A DNA stretch of 47,839 nucleotides from Chromera velia. Taxonomy: Eukaryota > Sar > Chromeraceae. Where the stretch lies: the NCBI GenBank assembly GCA_018398765.1, contig JAHBMJ010000095.1, positions 1 through 47,839 of the forward strand, written 5' to 3'. Below the pieces are notes generated by a model. That model did not search any database and had not been told where the DNA came from. It saw nothing but the letters and a program-made list of their open reading frames with translations. This document shows, one piece after another, positions 23,838 through 35,021 of the stretch. The position numbers were made by a program, and so were the translations under genes. The stretch's first letter is position 1. Each line of letters begins with the position of its first letter.

Positions 23838-25071
23838 GAGAGAGAGAGAGAGAGAGAGAGGGGAGTGGGCAGGAAAGAAGGAAGAGAGGAAGGAAGGAAG
23901 GAAGTGAGGATGAAAAAAAGGAGTTCAGCGAAAGGTGAAGAGAAGGAAAAGGAGACTTTTGCATAATGGGGGGGGAAAGTGGGGGCGGGAGGGCGTCATG
24001 GGGCCATGAATGAATGAATGTCGTCAGATGTTTAACGTGTGTGTGTGGAACAGCGAGCAGGAGCATCAGAGTGAGGAGGAAACGAGGCAAAAAGGAGGGA
24101 GGAGAAAAGGAAGAAAGGATAAGGTTTTGTACGAGGATCGGTAGAGGTAAGAGGCAGTTCATTCATGAATAATAATAATAATAATATCGATATTAATATT
24201 TCTTTCATGTTTCTGTGGTTCTCGACCGCGGTTGTCCAAATCGTTGGGGGGGGNGGGTCAAACATTTTGCGGGTTGAAGAGATCGTTTTTTTCTTTTCTC
24301 TTCCCTCACCTTTTCGCAGTCTTTGCTCCACTGGTTTTTCTGTGCATTTCTTTTCTTCGTCTTCTTCTCCTTCTCCTTCTTCTTCGTCTTCTTCTTTTTC
24401 TCCTTTCACCCTGCTTATGTTCTCCCGCTCTTTCTTTCCCAGTATTCTTTTCTCATTGCATGTGAGAAAAACGAAAGGACACCATTTGTACCTGTCGTCT
24501 CCATGAAAAAACAATGGAGTGAATTGTCAACCAAATAGACGGGCCCGCAAAGAGGGCCTTCTACACTGCATGTGTCGATCTGAATATGGGAGTCCAGAAC
24601 GAGGGGGGCTGAAGTGGGTGGTGGGAGGGATCACAGCCTGTCGGGGGTCAAGTGTTTGTTCCTCGGATTGTCTCGCCGACTGGCGCACAAAGAACGGAAG
24701 GAAGTATGGTCGATGGTCAGGTAAGTGCAGTCAGGCGATAAGTAATGACTTGGGTGCGGTTGCATGGTGGCTGCATCTAGGGCTGCATGGAATGATCAAT
24801 GGCAAAAATTGAAGTGCGAAAGGTGACTTCAAGGTCGATCCTAGGGTCCATCTTGCTTCTATTTAACTGGGTGGGGGTCAATGGATGGGTGGGTGGGTGG
24901 GGCAGGGGTTGAGTCACGGGATCTCTTCACTAGTGACTAGTCTCTTCATGCGTTCATTCATCAATGATGATTGATTGAATTTGATTCGCGCCCGTCAGGC
25001 CCAGACTTTATGAATTATTCCGAGCGTGGATCCTTTGCAGCGCTAACAGCGTTCTTTCGTCACATCATGCA
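23838..25071. other. Intergenic, microsatellites and one ambiguous base, no gene seen
   Basis: Contains an AG-repeat tract just after gene A, an AAT run near 24167-24185 and one N at 24254. Frames are short or simple-sequence. Base composition turns AT-rich from about 24800. Confidence 0.5.
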
Positions 25072-25491
25072 GACCCTGCAAAAAATATTGGAAAAGTGAT
25101 AAAAAAGTTGTTAGAAAAGTGATGGAAAACTGATAGAAAAGTGATAGAAATTCAAATTTCTAACATGTTAGAAATTTCAGTCAAATTCCTAACATTTTCT
25201 GTAATTTCTATCAAATGTTAGAAAAGTGATAGAAAATTAAATCAAATTTCTGTCACTTTTCTATCACTTTTCTAACAACTTTTCTATCATTTTTCTAACA
25301 TTTCTAACATTTAATAGAAATTGAGTATGACTTCTAACATGTTAGAAATTAAAGTTTAATTTTGATTACTTTTCTAAGTTTGATTTTCTATCACTTTTCC
25401 ATCAGTTTTCTATCATTTTTTTATCACTTTTCTAACAATTTTTGAAAATTATTTTTCTATCTGACACTTTTCTAACATTTTTTGCCAGGTC
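25072..25491. mobile_element. AT-rich fold-back (MITE-like) element
   Basis: The ends are inverted repeats of each other. GACCCTGCAAAAAAT at the left pairs with ATTTTTTGCCAGGTC at the right, with two mismatches. Between them, the left half is full of AGAAAAGTGAT and the right half of ATCACTTTTCT, so nearly the whole 420 bp can fold into one long imperfect hairpin. There is no open frame, so it would be non-autonomous. No clear target-site duplication was identified. Confidence 0.7.
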
Positions 25492-26352
25492 GATGTCAGT
25501 AGCATCACTATCATCACACCTGAACAGCTCAGCGTCATTTGACAATGACACCTCTTAAATTTCTTCTAAATCATTAAATTTTTGATGAAAGTTTATTAGT
25601 TGAAGCCTTTCTTAAATATTTGTCTAGGTGCTTCATCGTCAGAGCAGGATCGACCTAATAGTAAAAAGGTCCAATACAAAGCGATTGATTCAATACAGAG
25701 CTAGGCGTGCCTATTATTGACAGCAATTAATCAATCATTTCCAAAGAATTTTTTTCCTATGCGATCCAAACTTATAAAAATTCAATATATCAAAAAGTGA
25801 ATCGCTAAGCTAGTCGCTAAGACGACCGCCAGGTCACCGCCTCATGCAGTTCAACCCTCGCTTCAACCGGTGAGTCGGTGACAATTTGACATCTATGTTT
25901 AGGCTATGAAAGTTTTTCAATCATGAGGACACTGATGCTTCCAAGTGACTCTCATAGTTTCCTTCACCGACTGCGAAATCTTCATCTCCCTCTCCCCTCA
26001 GCCATCGCTCCCGTGTTTCTCTCTTTGTTTTTCTTTTTTCGGCATCTTCCCTGCATGCCAATTAACGTACACACAAAAGGAACATGAAAGCACACACTTG
26101 AAGACCTCCCGCCAACAACGTTGGGAAACACAACAGGCGAACACACAATAAAGCAAAAAAAAAAAACAGGGCATCACTTCGGGGAGGTTTGGAAGGACGA
26201 AAGGGATTTTCCACAGCGAAATAGGCCGATGGCGATGACGATGACAGCGCACATTGGAGAAAGAAAATGCAAGAGAATTGAAAATAAAGAGGGTTCCATA
26301 CGAAAGACAACCAACACACAGAAAGCAAACCACAGAAAAGCACCAAGGTTGA
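25492..26352. other. Intergenic, no gene seen
   Basis: An AT-rich continuation of the spacer between the convergent gene A and the ApiAP2 gene. No supported frame, RNA gene or repeat. Confidence 0.45.
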
Positions 26353-27831
26353 TCAAGAGAGAAAAGCAAAAGGCAGAGAAACTTCCGTATTTCTCTCAAA
26401 CCCAAAGTTAAAGGCGTAATGGGTGCACTGAAAAAGACCATTCAAAACATCCAGATGAGGATGAAAGTTCCACATGCTGATCAGGCCCCACCTGTCCATT
26501 TCTGCCCATCGCTCCTGCAACTCTTCCCACTCTGCCTCCAGTCGCTTTCGATAAGCTATCGCTTGCTGTTTCGCGCCTTCAAATCCATACAGAGAGACCC
26601 TGCAGGTAGAAAAAAGCCTTGAACTCCGTACAGATAAAAAAAGAAACCGAAAGAGCACGCCGGAATCACCTCTACGCAGACATTCCCGCTTCTCCTCGTT
26701 GCATACGATTTGGAGCTGCCCCTTCTTGGTCCGTCTTCCGAGCCTTGCAGAGGAAAGGTTTGGAAGAAAATCCCCGAAAACAGCACCAAGTAAACCACCG
26801 ACAGATCACAGAGATGAGATGCACAGCAGATCAAAACTCACGTCTGTCGATCTGAGGATGCTCCTCTAAAATTGAGACGCGTTTCTGACCAAAAGCACGC
26901 AACTTCACCTCCTCTTGATTCTGCTTTGCCTTCTCATGCAATAATGCTTTCCAGAGAACTGTCTTTCTTTCTTTCTTTCTTTCTTTCCTTCTTTCTTTCT
27001 TTTTGCACACAACGAGCACATGCATGAATTGTATTTGCGTACTTGAAGAGGGCGTTGCAGCGCACATGAAAGATCTTCTCGTCCACGTCCCTCTGGAACT
27101 GAACGTGCCAGGCCCCGCTCGGGTGCCACCGCACTCCCCGCACATCGCACTTGTACTTCTCCCAGTCGACACGGGCAGCCAGCTCTTTTGCCTCCGCGCT
27201 CTTTGACTCAACAAGTTTCTTCAGGGGACGGCTCTGGAGCACGGACAGCGGAATCGGTCTGTACCCTGTAGAAGAAGAAGGGAAAGGAAAGGAAGAGAAG
27301 GTCGAGCTTGATCTGTATGTCATGCGCTCTGCATTCCTTTCTCCGTCTCCTTCCCTGTTTCTCTATGTCATCTCGCGGTTGCGCTTTACCAGGGGACGGC
27401 TCTGGAGCACGGACAGCGGAATCGGTCTGTACCCTGTAGAAGAAGAAGGGAAAGGAAAGGAAGAGAAGGTCGAGCTTGATCTGTATGTCATGCGCTCTGC
27501 ATTCCTTTCTCCGTCTCCTTCCCTGTTTCTCTATGTCATCTCGCGGTTGCGCTTTACTGGCCAACTGATTTCTCTTGATAAGAACGGAAGAGAGGCCAGG
27601 AGGCAATTACCTGCTCAACGGGCCTGCCTGACACACGCGTCGTATGAATAAATCGACGCACGCATTCCTGTCTCAATGACCGAACCTCGTGCCCTCCCCC
27701 CATGCATTGAAGCAGCTATCGACCGACCGACCAACCGACCTACCCGGAGGCTTGGGCATATAGTCTGTCTGCAGGTTCTGCACGATCCGCATCTGGTAGC
27801 CTGCAGGGGCAACGGAGGAGCGAGAGAAAGT

Positions 27832-27900
<69 letters not shown>

Positions 27901-30900
27901 CAAAGCAGATGAAAGGGACTGGTAATGGAATCAAATACTTCTTCTGCATCTTGCTTCTGCTGGCGTCTTCTTGTTTTGGATTGATTCTTGCGGTTGCTTG
28001 CTCTCCCTTGTTTTGTCTTTCTTCTTATCGCCCCGCCAAACTTTGCGTGTACCACTGACGTCTCTTTTGAAAAATCCGCGTTGCAAACCCTCGAGATGGT
28101 TGAGATGCAGGGGCATTGGAGGTGGGGGTGCGATTCGAAGTTGCGGGCGAAAGAACACCAGGAGAAGTGGCAGGAGAGGAGGAACAGCCGAGAGATGACC
28201 CCAGAGACCGGACAATTGAAACCGGCCTCTGCATCTTCTTCAGCGTCTGTCCTTCGGAATTATTCAGAAAAGAAAGTCCGTATGCCTGCACGCAGCAGAG
28301 AAAAGAGTCCAGTGACTGTACAAAGAGAAAAGCTAGGAGCCAGAATGAATGCCTTTCAGATAAAACACGTTCAGCATCAACAAAGAAAAGTGGAACCCGG
28401 ACTTAAACGATGGAGGAAAAGAGAGAAAGACGGCATGCGAACCCTGTTGGCCGATCTGCGTGTCCCGTCTCCTCAATTCCCTCACACCTACATACCTGTC
28501 CAACTTCACCGTCGCCCCTTCTGTCCTGCTTGTCCAGAGACGGAACACCAGAACACTGGACTTATCCCAAAGCTTCTTATGCAAGCTGGAGAAAATAAAC
28601 GCTACTTGCCCACGCACAATTGCCCTTTCTTTTCTGGACCAACCAAACGGCGTCTCCTATGTGGGCCATCTTGTGACCGTGTACATGCATCCAGGATGCA
28701 GTCCTGTGAAGAAAGCCAGTGACCCCAAAAACTTGCATTGAACCTCTCCCAAACATGAGACTTATGACGCCTCCTGCATGGGACGCATGCGTATAGAGAA
28801 GACGTTAGAGCTTTCCACAGGCGCTCAGTGAGTACTTACACCACCCCTGCCATGCAGTCAGGGGGCCGAATCTGGCATACTCTGGCGACATCTGGCGACG
28901 ATGCATGAGGGCTTTCATGCACCCTTCGAGACCCGCGGCTCCCCCCCGGCCCCTCGCGCGACGACGACGCGTGCATGAGACCCGGGAAGGGGCCCCAGGG
29001 GGGGCCGGGGTTTATATTATGTTAGAGTTCGGGGTACTTCGGGCATCTCCTCTACAAGAGTATCCCACCCCTACATTATGCACCGTTCTTTCTTTGTGCC
29101 AGTTTGTGGTGTTTTCTAAAATCATGTTTTCCATGTTTGCCCCCTGAGAAGAGATAGTTTTTGAACAAAAGTTGTAAAATTAACTGTCACATCTAGGTTA
29201 GGAAACATTGGTTGATTAGATGTGTATTTACTCTCCTCAACCTGCCATTAACTACCATTAACCAGCATGATCGGTATAGTACCATCCTCTAGCAAGAAAA
29301 AACCATCCTCTATATATATATACGTCTCATTACTGTTATATCTAAACAACCTCCCTAAACCTAAGTGTCACTTAAAAAAATATAATCAAGATCATCTCTA
29401 TCTACGACATCTTTTTTCAAGAGACCGTCTACGCCTACGGCGTAGACGGTCAAGACACCATCCAGATATACGGCTTTGGCTTTTAAGATACCATAAATGA
29501 TCCGCGCCTACGGCATGGACTTTCAAAAAATGCGGCCTGAACTTTTAAGTGGTAGTTAGGTTTAGGGAGGTCATCTATACCTATATCCTAGTCTAGATCT
29601 AAACACAATACCGAGTCATTATCAACACATCTATGAAAGAGTCTAACTAAGAGTCACTAAGAGTCCAAACAAGATTGTACTCTTGCAAAATATGTAAATG
29701 TGTGAATGGAAAATTGCAAATCTGTACGGTAAAAACATGAACGAAAGTATATAAAAATGCTACCAAATACTACCACCTGGAACCTCATCTTCTATATACT
29801 TCTTGCAGAGGCATTGATCGTCTCCACTATGTACATTGAAGCCTTCTGCAACACTGAATTCGTCGTTTGATATCGAAAGCACACAACCGACAGGCTCGCT
29901 GGCATGAGTTTCACGATCGATCGATCAACTTCAGTTCTTTCTTCCTTCCTCTATCACTCGCTTATTCCTTTTACGGCGATCGAAGCTCGAGAAAGGCACA
30001 ACACTCAATTCGATTATGATGGTGGAGAACATAGAATGCAGAAGGAACAAAGATGCAAGAGAGAGGAATTTCAAAGGCTTGAGCAAACACTGAAGGAAAA
30101 TCGAGGAAAATTCCTTTGTAGTTCGACGTTGAAACTCCCTCGCTCTCTCTGTGACACTTTCCGTGTTTCCTCCGCTTCCATGTTCTCCTTCACAATGTGT
30201 AAGTTCGTTTGAACCACCCCCGCTCTGCCCATACAATCTCTACGTGTTTCGATCAGCACGTGTTCCTACGATCCGCTTCCCTCCCACCCTGCCCGTTCTC
30301 TGCTCCCCCTCCGTCCGACCCGTCCTCTCTCTGACTGGAGTACCCGCACTGCCTGGCCCAGTCTGAGAGAGAGTCTCACCTCTGAGCCCAGGACTGCCGC
30401 AGAGACCATAGCCCCCCCCTTCAAGTCCTGCTGGTCAGCATGGAGGAACATGACCGTATCGTCTTCTTCGAACGCTGCACAGATCATGCATCTCTCTGTC
30501 AAACTCGAACTTGATCAGCCCGGACCCTGAACATCTGCAGCAGTACGTGTATCAATCACGCAGTCACGCACACGCACACGCACACATACACGCACATGCA
30601 TACATGCAGAGATCGACGGGGCATCGATCGAACTGGCGGGAGCGAATAGATCTCAGAACCAGATGGATCGATCACTGTGCCAAATTTAATTTGAAATCCT
30701 TTCATACACAAAAATCATACAAACAAATTAAGGACCAATTCAAAAACGGCCCTGGTGGTCGAAAAGTAGGTGAAAGCTTGAAAGAGTATTAGATGAAGGC
30801 AGAACAAATACAACGAAAAGAGATGAGAAACAGATACATACAACACTCTTCTAGTACTTCTAGCTTCATTCTTCCAGAACTTTTCTTCCTTAGATGATCT

Positions 30901-33291
30901 TCCGGGATTCTTCCCTGCAAAGAGCAAGCCAAGCAACCGACCAGAGTCAACAAAACGAGATCAAAACAGAAGAACGCACACACAAGGAAGGAAGTAAGGT
31001 AACATCTCTTTTTGTCTCTTCACTGTCTTTTTTTCTCTCCGCTCGAGGCCCTCTCGAAATTACTCCCTTCCTCGCAGCTTCTGATTGGAACTAACTCGAT
31101 CAATCCACCCACCCACCCATGCAATTAAACCCAAGCCCTGTAGGTTCACTGACGTACCCTGGACACGATTCTTCTTCTGATTTGGGGGAAGCACTCTCCC
31201 CACTGAATTCGACGAGGACCTCTCAGAGGACCTTCTGATTCTCCCCTGCATGCCTCTCCTGGCCCGGGGCCTCACCCTCTTCTTCTCCGGGGCCGCCCTC
31301 AGAGGGAATTGACTCGAGCTCACTTTCGATGCATGACGATGACATCATTCTCGTCTTCATCTTTATCGTCCTCATGGACGATCGAGGCCGCTGAGACTGA
31401 GAGCAGGGAGAGACTGGGAGGGAGGGAGGGTTTCATTCCCCTGGAGGGATCGATCCTGCACGTCCTGGCCCCAGGGATGCTGCTACTGCTCCTGGAGGGG
31501 CCACAACCGCTGCTGCTGCAGGCACTGCGTTGGGGGGAGGGCCTGGGTAGGGGAGGTTGGTTAGCCAGATCGAGGGTCTGGTTCTTCAACGTGTCCTCTC
31601 TGGGAAAGTAGCTCAGCCACTGTCCCCGGGTGTATACTCTTCCTCTCTCAGCAATTAAAGAGGGCTCTCTGAGTCATGAGGGAGCTGCACACCCCGTCGA
31701 AGGAGAGGAGGTAGACCGGCTTCAGACGGGTAAAAGCCCCCCACGGGCTTGCGACGGCTGTCGCGATGGTCTCTCGTGACACAGTCACGTGTCGCTTGCA
31801 GCTAGAATCGAAGAAAAAGAGCAGGTTTGTCTTCAGACCCGACAGGCCCTCCTGCCCAAGCATCATCATCAGAGTGCTCACAGGGTCGACATCGCCCGTC
31901 ATCAGCAGGATTCCGGCGGGCTCTGGGTCCACTTGTGCCAGCGTCACGCGATCGGTGAACCTCTGGTCACCTCCTGCCTGCACCAACGCTCCTCCCTCCT
32001 TGAAGTTCTCCTTGAAAGGCACTTTCACGGCCTCCACCCAAACTCCTGCTGCCCTCTTCTCTTCGATTTTTTGATCGAACTCCATGAACTCCCCTCGCTA
32101 ATCATGCCTGTGTCTGCCCACGTCACCCATCCATTGGACGGGAACGTACGACTCTTCCTGAGAGGGCACGATCCGTGGAAGTTTTTGTAGTTCAGCTTCT
32201 TGTCAAGGATCTCTCGAATGTCCCAACCGCCTTCCTTTGACAAGTAGCAGCTCCTCCTCACCTTCTTGTTGTTGATCTTGCCCTTCGACATGGTCACCTT
32301 GAACAGGCGCCCCAGCTTCTTCACCCATTTTCGGCTTCGCAAAGTTCCCTGCTTTCTCCACTGTTGTTCGTTTCTTCAGAAACTCCGCGTAGTCGATCCT
32401 CACCGTTCTGTCTGCAAACAAAATTTTACGCAAGCGTCTGCTCACTGCGGCTTTTCCAGGTGTCCCATTAAGCAAACAATGCTTACAACCTTTGCCCCGC
32501 ACCTTACCATGCACCGTCTCATAAAGAAGAGAGAATTCCAAACCGGAGTTGAGGAAAGGAGACAAAACAAAGGAGCGGAAACAGAAACCGGAGTTGACAC
32601 CCCGAGCTTCTCAGGAAAGGAGACAAAACAAAGGAGCCGAATTTCAAACAGAAACCGGAGTTGACACCCCGAGCTTCTCAGGAAAGGAGACAAAACAAAG
32701 GAGCCGAAACAGAAACTGGAGTTCACACCCCGAGCTTCTCAGGAAAGGAGACAAAATAAAGGAGTGGAAAGAGAAATCGGAGTTGACACCCCGAGCTTCT
32801 GAGGAAAGGAGACAAAACAAAGGAGCGCAAACAGAAACCGGAGTTGACACCCCGAGCTTCTCAGGAAAGGAGACAAGACAAAATTTAAGGAGCGGAAAGA
32901 GAAACTGGAGTTGACACCCCGGGCTTCTCAGGAAAGAAGACAAAAAAAACAAATGAGCGGAAACAGAAACCGGAGTTGACACCCCGAGCTTCTCAGGAAA
33001 GGAGACAAAACAAAGGAGCCGAATTTCAAAGAGAAACCGGAGTGGAGGAGGTGACGAAAGCAAAAGAGGGAGTTAATGCGACGAGCCACGTGCAGCTATG
33101 CACTGCCGGAATCAACCCACCCCGAGCAGTCACGGCATTCTTTTCTGGCTAGAGTTCACAACCCGCGCCATTCAAGCGGATGGAAGGGGCCACAGAGGAT
33201 ACAGCGCTTACCTTTCTTTTTCCTTCTGGTTCTCAAGTTTGTGATGAAGCACGGCATTCTCCTCCTCCAGTTTTTGAAGCCGCTGCAGCAT
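26353..33291 (-). CDS. ApiAP2-domain protein, 11-exon model, about 689 aa
   Basis: The model joins 33291-33212, 32373-32262, 32097-31693, 31619-31324, 31258-31158, 30474-30380, 28656-28496, 28352-28060, 27800-27744, 27265-27043 and 26599-26353, all phase-consistent and ending at a stop. The C-terminal part is best supported. Exons 10 and 11 together encode an AP2 fold (about residues 575-630): DVRGVRWHPSGAWHVQFQ, then KIFHVRC, then YGFEGAKQQAIAYRKRLE across a phase-2 intron. This GVRW...W.V.F...F.V..YGFE.AK..A...R pattern is the ApiAP2 DNA-binding domain typical of apicomplexans and chromerids, so a sequence-specific transcription factor is likely. Exon 9 (YQMRIVQNLQTDYMPKPP) is flanked by good splice sites. 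Exon 1 encodes a short Leu-rich coiled coil (LQRLQKLEEENAVLHHKL). Exon 3 is a long conserved-looking stretch without a recognised domain. Exons 1-8 are tentative. Exon 7 has an in-frame TAG just upstream of its chosen acceptor, and the intron before exon 5 is only 65 nt. The upstream half could be a separate gene. Confidence 0.65.
27043..27265 (-). other. AP2-domain exon (exon 10 of the ApiAP2 model)
   Basis: The exon runs from acceptor CTACAG|GG at 27265 to donor AA|GTACGC at 27043. It encodes the first two-thirds of the AP2 domain (GVRWHPSGAWHVQF and KIFHVRC), preceded by a Lys/Ala/Glu-rich helix. It starts in phase 1 and ends in phase 2, matching exon 9 (27800-27744) and exon 11 (26599). 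The remainder, SLYGFEGAKQQAIAYRKRLE, comes from exon 11. Confidence 0.85.
27222..27557. repeat. 168-bp tandem duplication spanning a 3' splice site of the ApiAP2 gene
   Basis: 27222-27389 and 27390-27557 are near-perfect copies at an offset of 168 bp. On the minus strand each copy holds the end of intron 9, the acceptor CTACAG, and the first 44 nt of exon 10. In the copy further from the exon body, the duplicated exon start (27433-27390) is followed at the junction by GTAAAG, which resembles a 5' splice site. A 44-nt cryptic mini-exon is therefore possible, and its inclusion would shift the frame. Confidence 0.93.
27833..27900. repeat. (GT)n-(GA)n microsatellite
   Basis: A TG tract is followed by an AG tract inside intron 8 of the ApiAP2 model. 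It produces artefactual open frames on both strands. Confidence 0.95.
29349..29571. mobile_element. Small terminal-inverted-repeat element with central palindrome
   Basis: The 16-bp left end ACCTCCCTAAACCTAA (29349-29364) is the exact inverted complement of the right end at 29556-29571, and similarity continues loosely inward (CACTTAAAA). Inside, 29423-29435 and 29439-29451 form a perfect 13-bp stem (GACCGTCTACGCC) with a 3-nt loop. It lies in an AT-rich part of a long intron of the ApiAP2 model (or intergenic, if that gene is split). No open frame, so probably a MITE. Confidence 0.6.
32541..33050. repeat. Tandem repeat of about 60-67 bp, about eight units
   Basis: Units contain GAAACCGGAGTTGACACC and CCGAGCTTCTCAGGAAAGG, with short insertions such as AATTTCAAA in some. 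The array fills most of intron 1 of the ApiAP2 model. Frames on both strands remain partly open through it, but unit lengths are not all multiples of 3 and I regard it as non-coding. Confidence 0.88.
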
Positions 33292-34007
33292 TTAATTGTC
33301 CCGCTCCCTGCACAAATAGGGATCAGAAGAAAGGACAAACACTTTCTGTGTTGCAGTATCAACCATGTACGCAACGGTGTGTGAGCAACAGTTACTGAGT
33401 GTCGTTAGACTGACACGTTGTTGTTGTGGACGTCGGTCAGTCGACGTGCCTTGGCGCTGTCGTTGGAAATGACCCACCGCTTCTGCTCCAACCTCTAAGG
33501 CTTGGGTGCTCGCTGACAGTGCTGGTAAAGACATCATCTATCGCCAATCGAAATTTTGGTTTCGATCTGTGCGTCTTAATTCTCTTTCAGAAAGAGAATC
33601 GAAAGAAAGATCCAGGCTCGCTAGAGGGGGCCACTCGTTGAACACAAATCAATCGCTCCTTCGGGAGGATATTAATAAGAGCAGAGAAGAAACGTCGAGA
33701 AGACCTCCCCGTGTGTGAATCCTGTTGTTGCATGAGCAGTTCAGTCTGATCCCCCATCAGTGGATGAACACCAACACAACACCGCGTATTTCCAATAGTT
33801 CGACTATTCAGTACCTTGAAAGTCGCAGTGTCTGGACTTTCTACCTCTTGTGGTGTTTGCGGTCTGTTGACCAAAGCCACTAAAATCCACCTTTGAATTG
33901 TGTTGTCAGAACCACACCGATCCACACCGTGGCAAAGACCCTTTGGTATATATGATTTCTGCGATTTTCTGCAGCGTGCGTGCAAAATGCGTGCGAACCT
34001 TAGGGGA
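33292..34007. other. Upstream region of the ApiAP2 gene, no gene seen
   Basis: This is the right-hand flank of the minus-strand ApiAP2 start. A possible 5' UTR acceptor (TTGTGCAG) lies just upstream of the ATG near 33307. Remaining frames are short with no recognised content. Confidence 0.4.
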
Positions 34008-34212
34008 CTCGTACAAAATACTCTATGCAACGGCGTTGNNNNNNNNNNNNNNNNNNNNNCCCAAAGCCATCAATTTGCTGGTTGCATAAGGCGGCGGCGC
34101 GTATGTAATGGATGCTAGACTGCGGCGGCGCCCAGAAGGACCACCTCTGCATAAGACCCCCCCCCCTCCAGCCATCTTATGCAACGCCGTTGCATAAGGT
34201 ATTTTGTACGAG
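34008..34212. mobile_element. Terminal-inverted-repeat element interrupted by assembly gap
   Basis: The 31-bp left end (34008-34038, starting CTCGTACAAAATACTCTATG) and right end (34182-34212, ending TATTTTGTACGAG) are near-perfect inverted repeats. The right end includes a perfect palindrome around 34177-34199 (CTTATGCAAC / GTTGCATAAG). GTTGCATAAGG motifs also occur inside. The 21-N gap at 34039-34059 is directly after the left arm, which is typical of a repeat that broke the assembly. No transposase frame is visible. Confidence 0.65.
34039..34059. other. Assembly gap (21 N)
   Basis: A run of N inside the inverted-repeat element. Confidence 0.99.
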
Positions 34213-35021
34213 CCCCCTTGCTTGGGGGGCATACAACAGAGAATTTGCTGGAATTTCTTCCAGCGCTGTCAGAATCAGATCGTCTGCATGATCGAAGATT
34301 CATACAGTTGTCAGATAGTTGTCAGGTACGCTACCTCTGGGCAGATTCTCGATCCGGTTACCTTCATTCTAAGTCCTTGAACGCAGGCAGAACGACCGAA
34401 CGGCACTTGCGTCCGGATTCTGCCACGGGACAGAGAGAGAGGGAAAGAGACGGGATTGAGAGACAGGACAGAGACGGGTGGACGGACCTTGATTTGGTTG
34501 AGCTTGATACCTTTTCTCTGAGATCTGTCTGGGTGCCGTATTGCTTCTTTCGTTCTTTTGACACAATTTCTAGCCGTCCTTTGCCGACAGTTGTGGAGAG
34601 GAAGCTGCAGGAGGTCTTCTTGAAGTGAAGGGAGTAGCAGGTGTGTGTGGGGACTCTAGTCGCGGGCTTCCGGTATTCTTGGAAGGAGTCCGTAGCGTCT
34701 CCCCCTGTCCTGTCGATGAGTGATTCGCTCTTGCTGGTTTTTGCTTTCCCTTCTTCCTTTGTCCTTCCCCCGTCTTGTTTTTTTTTCTGTAATCGCTGCC
34801 CATGCTCCTTTTCCTCCCTTGGCATTATCCTATGGGAGTCTTTGACCGATGGAATGCGCAGATGCCAAAAGAAAGGCACAATGGATGAGTGCCAGATGAA
34901 CACTTATGGCCGGGTATGACCGTCAGTCTCGAATAATTTCTTCTTCTTTTTCTTTCTGCTGTCCCTTTTTGCGTACAGGCGGAGTGGGACGAGAGAAGGC
35001 GAAGGAAGGGGAAAGGAAAAG
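34213..35021. promoter_or_regulatory. DDB1 upstream region with possible 5' UTR intron
   Basis: No coding region is supported. A possible short 5' UTR intron runs from GG|GTATGACC at 34914 to TTTTTGCGTACAG at 34978, leaving a 43-nt leader before the DDB1 ATG. The promoter itself could not be located. Confidence 0.4.
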
